Assembly: GCF_000317635.1 (NCBI RefSeq)
Contig: NC_019779.1
Coordinates: 3,534,001-3,598,000, forward strand
DNA: 64,000 nucleotides
Direction: 5' to 3'
DNA from: Halothece sp. PCC 7418
Lineage (GTDB): Bacteria; Cyanobacteriota; Cyanobacteriia; Cyanobacteriales; Rubidibacteraceae
Below the pieces are notes generated by a model. It worked only from the letters and a program-made list of their open reading frames with translations. It had not been told where the DNA came from and made no database searches. Below are positions 17,322 through 26,740 of this stretch, in pieces (the first letter of the stretch is position 1; every line of letters begins with the position of its first letter). The translations under genes were made by a program, and so were the position numbers.

Positions 17322-18320
17322 CTAAGTGCGATTAACAAGCCATTGTGTAAATTGCTCCCATTCCTGCAATTGCGTCAAAGCATTCACATCAAGCTCTTCT
17401 GCTGCATCTGAGGAAAACTGAGCAAAACGTTCTATCCAGTCCACCAAAAACTCTAATGGAGAAAGAGATCTATACTGGCAAGAGTCTTTTAAAACTTTTA
17501 TCATTTCTGCCGAATGACCTCTTTCGTAAAGATACCACGCAATCCAAACTAAAGTGCTGTAGCGTACCGATTTTTCCATCCCTGCGATTCGTTTCGGTAA
17601 ATCCCCTCGTGCAAAAAAATTGTCAATGACAGCAACCAAGGATCGCGCTTGGGGTAATCCCTGATACATTGCGCTCTGAGGATGTTGGCGATAGCAAACT
17701 GTCACCTCTGGTAGCCAACTTGCTTGGCAACCCATCACCGCCAAACGCAATACCAATTCTGTATCTTCAGCAGGAGGGAAACGAGGATCAAAGCCCCCAA
17801 CAGAGTGCAACCAATCGCAGCGAAACATCATCGCACTGGGTAAAACAGGTTTCCACAGTAGCCAAGATTCTAAATCTAACTCAGGAACTTGATGCCAAGG
17901 TTCTACAGTCCTCAAAAAATCTCCGTTTTGATCGACACAATGCCAACCACTATGAACCATTCCTAACTCAGAATGAGCCTCAAAAACGGCAACCTGCGCT
18001 TCTAATTTTTTTGGGAGAAAATAATCGTCTGCATCCAAAAAGGCAATTAATTCTCCGCGAGCTAATTCAAGACCATGATTACGGGCTCTAGCAACCCCTT
18101 GGTTATCTTGATAGACATAACGAAGTTGCTGCTCGTAGGGAGCGATGCAAGCCCGAGTCTTGTCAGTCGATCCATCATCAATTAATATAATTTCATAGTT
18201 AGTGTAAGTTTGATTCAGAATACTTTGGATTGCTTCTTGGATATACAATTCACCGTTATAGCAGGGAATAATAATGGTGACTCGTGGCTGGGAACTGAAG
18301 CTAGTTCTGATATGACTCAA
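17322..18320 (-). CDS. GT2 glycosyltransferase with shared C-terminal helical domain
   Basis: 332 residues, TTG start at 18320 (no nearby ATG). GT2 signatures: VTIIIPCYNGELYIQEAIQS, LIDDGSTD and LDADD. The C-terminus (STLVWIAWYLYERGHSAEMI ... LVDWIERF ... ELDVNALTQLQEWEQF) is the same helical domain as in its neighbour at 16269 and the Gln-rich protein. The two GTs are similar along their length, including the central segment GMVHSGW...EPWHQ...LDL. Sugar and acceptor unknown. Confidence 0.86.
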   Translation of the reverse strand: MSHIRTSFSSQPRVTIIIPCYNGELYIQEAIQSILNQTYTNYEIILIDDGSTDKTRACIAPYEQQLRYVYQDNQGVARARNHGLELARGELIAFLDADDYFLPKKLEAQVAVFEAHSELGMVHSGWHCVDQNGDFLRTVEPWHQVPELDLESWLLWKPVLPSAMMFRCDWLHSVGGFDPRFPPAEDTELVLRLAVMGCQASWLPEVTVCYRQHPQSAMYQGLPQARSLVAVIDNFFARGDLPKRIAGMEKSVRYSTLVWIAWYLYERGHSAEMIKVLKDSCQYRSLSPLEFLVDWIERFAQFSSDAAEELDVNALTQLQEWEQFTQWLVNRT

Positions 18321-18480
18321 AAATCTTGCCCTTTAAACTTGGTTTGTGTTAGCATTTTAGCCATTAACGTGGTGTGATGTAGCAGTCGTCTATTCTCAAT
18401 AAACAAACACCAGTTAGCTTTTATCTAAAATACTGTACTGTTATTAATTGCTCGAACTACTACATAGAGGGTGAAACACT

Positions 18481-19272
18481 ATGAGTCAACTGATTAGTGA
18501 AATTGGAACATTAAATGATGGAGGGGGGTTTGATGCCTTTATTGAATCTGATGCCGATTTTGGAGAAGTCGTAGGTTCCCCTGGAGATGATCAGGTTACT
18601 AACGATAGCTCAAATGTCACTAGCTTCGGGTTAGGGGATGGGAGTGATACCTATACTGGTAACAATGCTGAAGCTGGGCAGCCTGGTCAAACTAGCACTG
18701 TTTCTGGTGGTAGCGACAATGACATTCTGCAAGCTGGTCTGGGAGAAGAAGCTGACTTCTCTGGCGGTGACGGTGATGATCTCTTAGTTGGGGCTCAAAG
18801 AAATGACACCCTTAACGGTGATGATGGGGATGATACCCTATTGGGTGGTACTGGTAACGATACCCTTAGCGGTGGCTTAGGAAATGACGAGATGTTCGGT
18901 AACCGTGGCAGAGATACTCTAACCGGTGAAGCGGGCAACGATACTCTCGATGGTGGTGCCGATCAGGATACCCTGACGGGTGGACCAGGAGCAGACCAGT
19001 TTAACTTTGAGCTTTTAGGAGATGTTCCTATCCAAGACGGAGATGATGCCTCCGATGTCTTCGCTGGTGGTGAATTCGATGTCATCACTGATTTTGATCC
19101 AACAGAGGATACCCTAGCATTTGATGGTGACTTCTTCGATAATGTTGATAACTTCTCTGTTTCAGAAGATGGCGAAGGAGGGGCAAATATTGCTTACGAT
19201 GGCTCAACCTTCCTCAACTTAGAAGATGTTAATCCTGATGACATTGACCCAGACGAATTTGACATCCTCTAA
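18481..19272 (+). CDS. RTX-type (haemolysin-like) Ca2+-binding protein
   Basis: 263 residues, extremely acidic. Residues about 75-165 hold tandem nonapeptides of the GGxGxDxLx class (GGDGDDLLVG, GDDGDDTLLG, GGTGNDTLSG, GEAGNDTLDG), which wind into a Ca2+-filled parallel beta-roll. There is no N-terminal signal peptide, as expected for type I secretion; the acidic C-terminal segment ends DEFDIL. Tripeptides N-D-T recur in the repeats, formally N-glycosylation sequons. It precedes the TPR-GT61 gene by only 14 bp, suggesting co-transcription. A clear SD-like GAGGGTG lies upstream of the ATG. Confidence 0.87.
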   Translation: MSQLISEIGTLNDGGGFDAFIESDADFGEVVGSPGDDQVTNDSSNVTSFGLGDGSDTYTGNNAEAGQPGQTSTVSGGSDNDILQAGLGEEADFSGGDGDDLLVGAQRNDTLNGDDGDDTLLGGTGNDTLSGGLGNDEMFGNRGRDTLTGEAGNDTLDGGADQDTLTGGPGADQFNFELLGDVPIQDGDDASDVFAGGEFDVITDFDPTEDTLAFDGDFFDNVDNFSVSEDGEGGANIAYDGSTFLNLEDVNPDDIDPDEFDIL

Positions 19273-19286
19273 CGAGTTGGGTTCTC

Positions 19287-21878
19287 ATGGATTCTACTGA
19301 ATTAGCTGCGCCTGCTGCTTATTTAGCTTTAGCCCAGTTGCAAATCAGCTGCGGAAAAACGGGTGAGGCAATTTGGGCTTTTCAACAGGCTTTACAGCAA
19401 GACCCCGATTGGGTAGAAGCCCATGTTGAACTGGCTCGGTTATTTCGTCAACAAAAGTCTCAGCAACAGGCGATCGCGCATTATCAGAAAGCCTTAACAA
19501 TTCAGCCACAGTGGTGGCAGGGATATCGGGCTTTAGCGCAAACGCTACAAGAAGCTGGAGATTTAGGGGGGGCAGCTGGTGCATACAAAAAAGCGATTGC
19601 TCTTGCACCAAGCCAAGCCCCCCTTTACTGCGAACTCGGTGTTGTGCAGGAACAACAGGGCAAGTTAGAACAAGCCTGTCACAGCTATCACCAAGCCATT
19701 ACCCTTGCTCCGAAGAATGCGGTTGCTTACAATTATCTCGGTTGCGCCCTTGCCAAAAGTTATCAACTCGCGGAAGCAATCAAAAGACTACAGACAGCCA
19801 TTAATCTAGACCCCAAAAAAGCTAATTACCACAACAACCTTGGTCAGGTTTTCATTAGGCAAGAAAAAACAAAAGATGCGATCGCGAGTTACCAGCAAGC
19901 TATTGATTTAAAGCCCGATTATACTCTGGCTTATTATAATCTAGGAAAAGCACTCCAATATGAAGGGCTGCACCCAGAAGCTGCTGCTTGCTTTGAAAAA
20001 GTTGTCCAACTAGAACCAGATCATCGGACTGCTTATAGCAATTGGGGCACTTCCTTAATCGCGTCAGGAGAAGTTGAGAAAGGTTTGACCTGTTGGCAAA
20101 ACGCAGTCGCACCTTATACTGAAAAATTGCAAGCGTATCAGGAATGGGTAGAAACTTGTTTTCACTCGCCAAAAAATGAATGGGAAAGTGCTAAACTCGC
20201 CTGTAGTCAATTTCTGAAAACCCTGCAAGCATCTAAATTTCAAGAAGCTCAGGAGTTTCTATGCAAGATTTACTCTCAACTGGGGGATGCAACAGCACGA
20301 TACGGAATTCCTCAACAAGCAGAACAACACTATCAAATTGCCCTGCGCCTGCAACCTCGTAATACTGACTTGCAGAAGCGACTTGGAGATAGTTTAGCTC
20401 AACAAGGACGAGCTCAAAGCGCGATCGCGGTCTATCGATTAGCATTGACCCTAAAACCCCATGATTCTTCAATCAACCGACAATTAGGAAAACTCTTGGA
20501 AAAGCAAGGTCAGTGGGACGCTGCAATTACCTGCTACCGTGAAGTCTTATCTCAACAGCAACTCAAAAAATCCCCGCCCTTGCTGGAGGTAAAAAGTAAC
20601 CCTCAACAGAACATTGCCTTATCAAACCCTGAACCGATCACTCCTCCTGAACAAACTTATTTCTCAACTGAATTATGGTTAGCGGAACAGGGATTGCTCG
20701 ATGATGATCACTATGTCGCCTTGGGTGGCGAGAAAAAAAGTGATCCCAGTGATCATAATGAGAGAATATCCTGTCGGGGCTTAGATTGCGCCCCCTGCCT
20801 CAAACAAATTAATCACTGGTTTTTACCAATTCAAATGGGTCAAGGCTTTCACCGTTGCTCTTTTCCTAAAACTCCTCCTGTCAGTTCTCCATCATTATTT
20901 GTGGCTCGGATTCCCTACGGGAGAGCATGGGCAGTTCCTCAAGAAAATCATTGGTTGGTTTGCAAAGCCTTAGCAGTAATGACTCCTGATGATGATCTCC
21001 TCAGTGACCTCTCTCGGGATTATCCTGGACAGTTGCCCCCTTGTTCGGGAGAGCATACTCCTCATCAGATTTTTAAGCAAGAGCAGTTGCCCCCAATTGA
21101 AAAAATCAATGGTACAGTTGCTGTTTTAACAGGATTATCAGGGAATGTGTATTTCCATTGGATGATCGACATTCTTCCTCGGTTTGCTCTGCTTTCTCAA
21201 GGGGGGATAAATCCCAAAGAGTTGGATTACATTTGGATCAATCAGGCGACTCAAGCCTTTCAACGAGAAACCCTAGAGATCTTAGGCATTCCCCTAGAGA
21301 AAGTGATTGCTAGTGACGATCATCCTCATATTGAAGCTGAACAACTCATTGCTCCCTCTTTTGCTGGTCATCTGGGATGGCTGCACTCTTGGGGATTAAA
21401 GTTTCTCAGAGAGACATTGTTTCCTCCGCTTCTAAATCAACAGTCTTCCTATCCTGAGCGGATTTATATCTGTCGTCAAGGGGCGCGACACCGACGGGTT
21501 TTAAATGAAGATGTTGTGATTGATTATCTGAGCACTCGCGGTTTTGTACCAGTGGCTCTCGAAGAACTTTCTTTTTCCGAGCAAGTGAATTATTTTGCTT
21601 CGGCAAAGGCAATTATTGCCCCTCATGGCAGTGGTTTGACGAATTTAGTGTTTTGTTCAGCAAAAACAAAAATCATTGAACTGTTTGCGCCGAATTATAT
21701 CCGACATTATTTTTGGGTGATTTCTCAACAATTGCAACTAGAGCATTATTTCCTAGTTGGGAGCGCGATCGCGTGTCCTCAAATCCAACAATTGATGTAC
21801 AATAATTCGCTCTCAGAAGATATCTGGGTGGAACTCGCAACTCTCAAACAAGCTCTTGATCGGGCAAAATTAGATTAA
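19287..21878 (+). CDS. TPR-GT61 fusion glycosyltransferase
   Basis: 863 residues. Residues about 1-430 carry ten or more TPR units (AYLALAQLQISCGKTGEAIW onward). After a linker with a Cys-rich patch (CRGLDCAPC, about 494), residues about 600-850 form a GT61/DUF563 domain: NVYFHWMIDILPRF, YICRQGARHRRVLNE, and IAPHGSGLTNLVFC. TPR plus glycosyltransferase recalls protein-modifying enzymes such as OGT, in which TPRs select the protein acceptor, but the catalytic fold here is GT61. Placed 14 bp after the RTX gene and 24 bp before a TPR-sulfotransferase. Whether the acceptor is protein or glycan is open. Confidence 0.87.
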   Translation: MDSTELAAPAAYLALAQLQISCGKTGEAIWAFQQALQQDPDWVEAHVELARLFRQQKSQQQAIAHYQKALTIQPQWWQGYRALAQTLQEAGDLGGAAGAYKKAIALAPSQAPLYCELGVVQEQQGKLEQACHSYHQAITLAPKNAVAYNYLGCALAKSYQLAEAIKRLQTAINLDPKKANYHNNLGQVFIRQEKTKDAIASYQQAIDLKPDYTLAYYNLGKALQYEGLHPEAAACFEKVVQLEPDHRTAYSNWGTSLIASGEVEKGLTCWQNAVAPYTEKLQAYQEWVETCFHSPKNEWESAKLACSQFLKTLQASKFQEAQEFLCKIYSQLGDATARYGIPQQAEQHYQIALRLQPRNTDLQKRLGDSLAQQGRAQSAIAVYRLALTLKPHDSSINRQLGKLLEKQGQWDAAITCYREVLSQQQLKKSPPLLEVKSNPQQNIALSNPEPITPPEQTYFSTELWLAEQGLLDDDHYVALGGEKKSDPSDHNERISCRGLDCAPCLKQINHWFLPIQMGQGFHRCSFPKTPPVSSPSLFVARIPYGRAWAVPQENHWLVCKALAVMTPDDDLLSDLSRDYPGQLPPCSGEHTPHQIFKQEQLPPIEKINGTVAVLTGLSGNVYFHWMIDILPRFALLSQGGINPKELDYIWINQATQAFQRETLEILGIPLEKVIASDDHPHIEAEQLIAPSFAGHLGWLHSWGLKFLRETLFPPLLNQQSSYPERIYICRQGARHRRVLNEDVVIDYLSTRGFVPVALEELSFSEQVNYFASAKAIIAPHGSGLTNLVFCSAKTKIIELFAPNYIRHYFWVISQQLQLEHYFLVGSAIACPQIQQLMYNNSLSEDIWVELATLKQALDRAKLD

Positions 21879-21902
21879 CCTGAACCCGACTCATTAAACT
21901 CT

Positions 21903-23306
21903 ATGACTTCAACAATTGATCCGCAAGCCCTCCATAAGCAAGCTGAAACGTATATTAATCAACAGCGACTACAAGAAGCCTTCACCCTCTGTGAGCAAAT
22001 GATCAAGGAACACCCAGACTTTGCTCCTGCTTATCAAACCTTGGGTAAGGTCTTCCACCTCACTGAACAAGTCGAAAAAGCAGAACAATGTTACCTCAAA
22101 GCCATTGCTCTCGATTCCAATTCCGCAGTGGCTCACACGAATCTTGGTTCTCTTTATGGGCAGCAAAAACAGTTCAAAAAAGCTCTCAGTTGCTATCAGA
22201 AAGCCCTCACCCTAGAACCGAAAGAGCCCAAAATTTATCAGAATCTAGCACGGCTTTGGGGAAAGTCTGGGGATTCCAACAGAGCAACAGAAGCCTGGTT
22301 TCGTGCTTATAGTTTGGATGTTCACAAAATTTCAGCACAGAAGCATATTGAATTAGGAGATGCGCTCCTCAAGCAAAATGCAATCGAAAAGGCAATTGCT
22401 TGTTATCGACGGTCTTTCCATCTTGACTCCAATAATAAGGAAGCTCTACAAAAGCTAAAGCAAGCTCTCAAACGAGTGGGACAAGAGATAGCAACATCGC
22501 GATCGTCTTTTATAATCTTTGCTTATCCTAGAACGGGCAGTAGTACCCTAGTCAAATTATTAAATTTACATCCTGATCTCAACTGCCGACCAGAACCCTT
22601 TCATCAGGATTATGGCGTATCATTGCAAGCCCAATATTTATCGAATACTCAAAAAGACCCTAGTTTAGAACTCGATCCTGAGCGCTCTCGCAACAGCCAA
22701 CATTGGGTAACGCAGTACCCCCTACCAGTCCTGGATCGCATCATCGCAGAAATTAATGAGCAGAATCACAATGGAATTAAACATCTCAGTTATAGTCTCT
22801 CGTTTGACCAAAATCTTCATTTGTTGATGAATGTTTATGATCGCATTATCTTCTTAAAGCGAAAAAATCAACTAAAACGAATTATTTCTCTCTATATTTC
22901 CCTACAAGCAGGCTTCTTTCAAGGCGACAGAAATCAACTCTTTAAAAAACAATACCAACCTTTAGATATCGAAAAATTGAAAAGACATCTGAATTGGGAA
23001 AAAACTCGACAGGAACAATATCGTACAATTGTGCAAGCCCTAGGACTAGATCTCTTGGAGCTTAACTATGAAGATTTCTTAGACCCGAAATTGACACCAG
23101 CCGACAAAATCGATAAATTAAATGAAGTTTACCGCTACTTAGGGGTTAGTGAAATCAAGAGTGGTTCTACGATGGAGAAAATGCAAAAGTTACTTAACCC
23201 GAACCAGAATAAATTTAATGATGAGCAAACCTATCGCTTAATTCCAAATATTGATGAAATTGCAGCAACCTTAGGCTCTGAAGAAACAGGATATCTTTTT
23301 GATTAA
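21903..23306 (+). CDS. TPR-sulfotransferase fusion
   Basis: 467 residues. Residues about 1-195 hold five TPR units (AYQTLGKVFHLTEQVEKAEQ, AHTNLGSLYGQQKQFKKALS). The C-terminal domain begins SFIIFAYPRTGSSTLVKLLN (about 200-220), the PAPS 5'-phosphosulfate loop, and continues with RPEPFHQDYG and IIFLKRKNQLKRIISLYIS, the likely 3'-phosphate site. It resembles NodH/Stf0-like sulfotransferases rather than the one at 3249. No signal peptide. It belongs to the rightward block RTX, TPR-GT61, TPR-ST, TPR with short gaps, so a single operon is likely. Confidence 0.84.
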   Translation: MTSTIDPQALHKQAETYINQQRLQEAFTLCEQMIKEHPDFAPAYQTLGKVFHLTEQVEKAEQCYLKAIALDSNSAVAHTNLGSLYGQQKQFKKALSCYQKALTLEPKEPKIYQNLARLWGKSGDSNRATEAWFRAYSLDVHKISAQKHIELGDALLKQNAIEKAIACYRRSFHLDSNNKEALQKLKQALKRVGQEIATSRSSFIIFAYPRTGSSTLVKLLNLHPDLNCRPEPFHQDYGVSLQAQYLSNTQKDPSLELDPERSRNSQHWVTQYPLPVLDRIIAEINEQNHNGIKHLSYSLSFDQNLHLLMNVYDRIIFLKRKNQLKRIISLYISLQAGFFQGDRNQLFKKQYQPLDIEKLKRHLNWEKTRQEQYRTIVQALGLDLLELNYEDFLDPKLTPADKIDKLNEVYRYLGVSEIKSGSTMEKMQKLLNPNQNKFNDEQTYRLIPNIDEIAATLGSEETGYLFD

Positions 23307-23382
23307 TTCTTGACTGGTTTTGCGCTCTACTGCCGAAGCTCAGACAACACTGACTCAACTTCCCTTCAATTTAGATTCTAAA

Positions 23383-26300
23383 ATGACTTCTAATTCCCAG
23401 CCCCAAACCAGCATCACTCATCTACACCAAGAAGCAGAAACTGCCCTTGTTCAGAAAAAGTTTCAAAACGCCATTTCTCTTTGTCGCCAAATCCTAAAGT
23501 TAGATCCTAATTTTGCCCTTGCTTATCACAATTTAGGAAAAGCATTAGCAGCAATCGGTGATTTAGAAACAGCAGCAGAAACCTATCAACAAGCAATTAC
23601 ACTTGAACCGAGTAGTGCTCTTGCTTATGCTAACTTGGGCTCAATTTATGCCAAAAAAGAAAAGTGGCAAGATGCCTTGAAGTGCTATCAAAAAGCGATT
23701 GAATTGAAGCCAGATTTGGCTGGAGTGTATCGTAATCTAGCGCGAGTATGGGAGCGATTGGATCAGCCTCAACAAGCCGTTGAAGCCAGAGAACGCGCTT
23801 ATAGCCTAGAACCCAATCAGGTCACTCCTCAACAACGTCTAAACCTCGGAGATGAATTCTTAAAACTGGGTCAAATCGAGAAAGCAATTGTGTCTTATCA
23901 GCGAGCGGTAGAAGCTGCTCCACAGTGGGCTGAGGCTTACCAACGCTTAGGAGATTCCTTGGCAAAAGCGGGAAGACAAGAGGAAGCAAAAGCAGCCCTG
24001 ACTAAAAAAATGGAATGTGATCAGCAAAATACTCTTTCTTCAGCTGATTCCGTATCAACAACTAATAATGGCAAGAGCGAGCCTTCTATCAAACCAGAGG
24101 AGGAGTTTAGTCATTACAAAGGGTTAGCTCAAACTCATGCTGAACAGCAAAAATGGCAGGATGTAATCACAACAGCTAAGACAGCACTGACCAAGGGAGA
24201 AGATGCACAAACTTGGCACTTGTTAGGAAAAGCATTACAGCTTACGAATCAGCCTCAAGAAGCAGAATCTTGTTATTTTAAGGCAATTGCCCTTCAACCT
24301 TTGCCGGAATCCTATGCGAACTTGGGAAGCCTATATGCTAAGAAGAAACAATGGCAGCAGGCAGTTTCCTATTATCAGCAAGCCTTGAAACTGGATGATC
24401 AACAAGCAGGGATTTGGAAAAATTTGGCGCGGGCGTTAGCTAAAGCAGGGGAGAAAAATAAAGCAACATTAGCATGGTCTCGCAGTTATTGCTTAGAGCC
24501 GAATCAGAAAACTGCTGAAGAGCATTTAGAATTAGGCGATGAACTGGCTCAACAGCAAAACCTAACAGAGGCAATTACTTCTTATCAATATGCAATTCAG
24601 CAAAAACCGAACTGGGCTTTGGCTCACTATCGACTGGGAGAAGTGCTCAAGAATGCTGGACGCGAAGAAGAAGCAGCTGCTAGTTTACGACAAGCAATTG
24701 AGTGTCACGAGAATGATTCCTCCCAAGTTGCTCAACTGACTCCAACTCCCGAATCAGAAGAAGAGAAAACTGAAACTGAGGGAAATTCGGGCACAATTAC
24801 GCCAGCAACAGAACAGAATGAGTGTCAGTTCCTCTTGCAGAAAGCCCTTGAAAAGGATGATGCACCCACTTATGTCGAACTGACGCAAGCCTACTTGAAA
24901 AACGAACAGCCTCAGCGCGCGATCGCGGCAGCACGTCAAGCCCTAGCGATTGAACCTGAGGTCAATGCTTACCGTTGGTTAGCTAAAGCTCTCCAAGAAG
25001 CAAAACAACTCCCAGAAGCAAAACAGTATTATCAAAAAGCCATGGCACTTGCCCCAAATTGGGCTGACTTAAAGGTAGATTTGGGAGATTGGCACTTGCT
25101 GCAAAAGCAGTGGCAACGGGCAATAACTTGTTATCGGAAAGCATTGAAACTGGCTCCTAACCAGAGTAGAGCTTACAAGGGATTAGCTCTGGCTTTTGAG
25201 GGTATGGGAAAACCCGCTAAGGCAATTGAATACCGATATCAAGCATTGTCACAAAGCAACGATGAGACAACCCTAAAAGAGTGTATTAAGTTAGCAAGAG
25301 GGTTAGCTAAACAGAAAAAATGCCAAGAAGCAATCACTTGTTATCGCAAAGCATTGAGTTTAGACCCTGAAGCTGCCGACGTGCAGCAGGAATTAGGAGA
25401 TCTGTTTACTCGGCAAGGACAAGCGAAAGAAGCAATCCCTCTTTATCGCCAAGTGTTACAGAAGAATCCAGATGCTATTCAAACTTGGCAAGCCTTGGGA
25501 AATGCGTTAACTGAAGTCGGAGAGCGCGAAGAAGCGAATGCTTGCTACCAGCAGGCGCAATGGCTTCTGAGTGCAAATAAAGAAACAGAATTGCCAGCAA
25601 CACTGACCCATATATCCAGCGACAACACAACAGTAGAATCTGCCCTAGCACTACAGCAAGCAGCAGAAGCAGCCATACAGCGTGGAGAATCAGAACTAGC
25701 GCTAAAACAATATCAGGAGGCTTTCGCTCTTCTAACAGGACAAAAGACGACAACTGGACAAGTTGATATTTTTCTATTTTCTGGTACTGAAGTGGAACGA
25801 TTATCGTTGGAAAACACTGGGAATCAATCATTAGAATCCCTCACAGGGTTAACATTTTTTGCGAGTACCTTTCCGACCTTTACCAAAGGATTAAGTCGGC
25901 TATTAGAAACAATGGCGAAATGGAAGTGGCTGTTCTCCCAAAGCTCCCCAGAGCAGTTTTCTGGGAAGAAAGAAACACCAGCAGTCATTGAAGCGACCCA
26001 ACAAGAGACTCCAGAGGAAGAAACTACTGGTTTTTCACCAGAACCCTTATCAGTAATGGAACGGCGAGCCAGAGCTTGTTTTAATGCGGAAGACTGGGAT
26101 CGTTGTCTGATTATTTGTGAGGAATTAGTCAAGCATTATCCCACCCACGGGGAAGGGTATAAATTACTGGGACAAGTGCATTATCGTAAAGGGGATTTAT
26201 CTTCAGCCCTAGAAGCCTACTCCCAAGCAATCACCTTACAGCCAGAGGAATTAGATGCTCGCCTGTGGTCAGGTCAAATTTTGGCAAGTCAGGGACAATG

Positions 26301-26451
26301 GCAGCAAGCAATTGCTTGTTATCAACAAGCGTTACAACAAGATTCTCAACGCTGGGATGTTTATCATCATTTAGGAGAGGCTTTAGAAGCGAGCGGTGAT
26401 GTTGAAAGCGCGATCATGGCCTATAAAAAAGCGACAGAAATCGCTGGGTAG
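23383..26451 (+). CDS. Giant TPR repeat protein
   Basis: 1022 residues from ATG at 23383 (TTG at 23320 is an alternative). The start MTSNSQPQTSITHLHQEAET parallels that of the preceding gene, supporting the ATG. About twenty TPR units occur in four clusters separated by acidic or polar linkers (near residues 215-245, 455-490, 730-760, 860-895). One interruption (about 785-855, VDIFLFSGTEVERLSLENTG then TFFASTFPTFTKGLSRLL) is not TPR. There is no catalytic domain or signal peptide. Last gene of the RTX/TPR-GT61/TPR-ST block; a scaffold role is an inference. Confidence 0.83.
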   Translation: MTSNSQPQTSITHLHQEAETALVQKKFQNAISLCRQILKLDPNFALAYHNLGKALAAIGDLETAAETYQQAITLEPSSALAYANLGSIYAKKEKWQDALKCYQKAIELKPDLAGVYRNLARVWERLDQPQQAVEARERAYSLEPNQVTPQQRLNLGDEFLKLGQIEKAIVSYQRAVEAAPQWAEAYQRLGDSLAKAGRQEEAKAALTKKMECDQQNTLSSADSVSTTNNGKSEPSIKPEEEFSHYKGLAQTHAEQQKWQDVITTAKTALTKGEDAQTWHLLGKALQLTNQPQEAESCYFKAIALQPLPESYANLGSLYAKKKQWQQAVSYYQQALKLDDQQAGIWKNLARALAKAGEKNKATLAWSRSYCLEPNQKTAEEHLELGDELAQQQNLTEAITSYQYAIQQKPNWALAHYRLGEVLKNAGREEEAAASLRQAIECHENDSSQVAQLTPTPESEEEKTETEGNSGTITPATEQNECQFLLQKALEKDDAPTYVELTQAYLKNEQPQRAIAAARQALAIEPEVNAYRWLAKALQEAKQLPEAKQYYQKAMALAPNWADLKVDLGDWHLLQKQWQRAITCYRKALKLAPNQSRAYKGLALAFEGMGKPAKAIEYRYQALSQSNDETTLKECIKLARGLAKQKKCQEAITCYRKALSLDPEAADVQQELGDLFTRQGQAKEAIPLYRQVLQKNPDAIQTWQALGNALTEVGEREEANACYQQAQWLLSANKETELPATLTHISSDNTTVESALALQQAAEAAIQRGESELALKQYQEAFALLTGQKTTTGQVDIFLFSGTEVERLSLENTGNQSLESLTGLTFFASTFPTFTKGLSRLLETMAKWKWLFSQSSPEQFSGKKETPAVIEATQQETPEEETTGFSPEPLSVMERRARACFNAEDWDRCLIICEELVKHYPTHGEGYKLLGQVHYRKGDLSSALEAYSQAITLQPEELDARLWSGQILASQGQWQQAIACYQQALQQDSQRWDVYHHLGEALEASGDVESAIMAYKKATEIAG

Positions 26452-26461
26452 ATGACAAAAA

Positions 26462-26515
26462 AAGGGAACAGGGGATGCTTCGAGTTGCAAAACTTTAGCA
26501 TCCTATTTCAATTCC
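26462..26515. terminator. Hairpin after the TPR operon
   Basis: GGATGCT pairs with AGCATCC around a 17-nt loop, inside an outer AGGGAA / TTCCCT pair. It lies just after the stop codon at 26451. No strong T-run, so factor-independent activity is uncertain. Confidence 0.45.
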
Positions 26516-26677
26516 CTATCTACCGTTTTGATTGAATCAAGATTTACAAATCTCTTAACAATATTTTTTTTCTGCATTGTCCCATCACGAAGGGCGAAAT
26601 ATGAGTTAAGTTAACCCTGATCGCCCACCGTGAAATTAACGGAGGTAGTAACAAGTAACGAAATACATACCTAAACC

Positions 26678-26707
26678 TTGCTATACCTTATAAAATCTCG
26701 GTATAAT
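26678..26707 (+). promoter_or_regulatory. Sigma70-like promoter of IS607 tnpA
   Basis: TTGCTA (26678-26683) and TATAAT (26702-26707) with an 18-nt spacer, 34 bp before the tnpA ATG. Confidence 0.6.
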
Positions 26708-26740
26708 GTGTTTAAGTATGTAAACACAAAAAAGATACAA

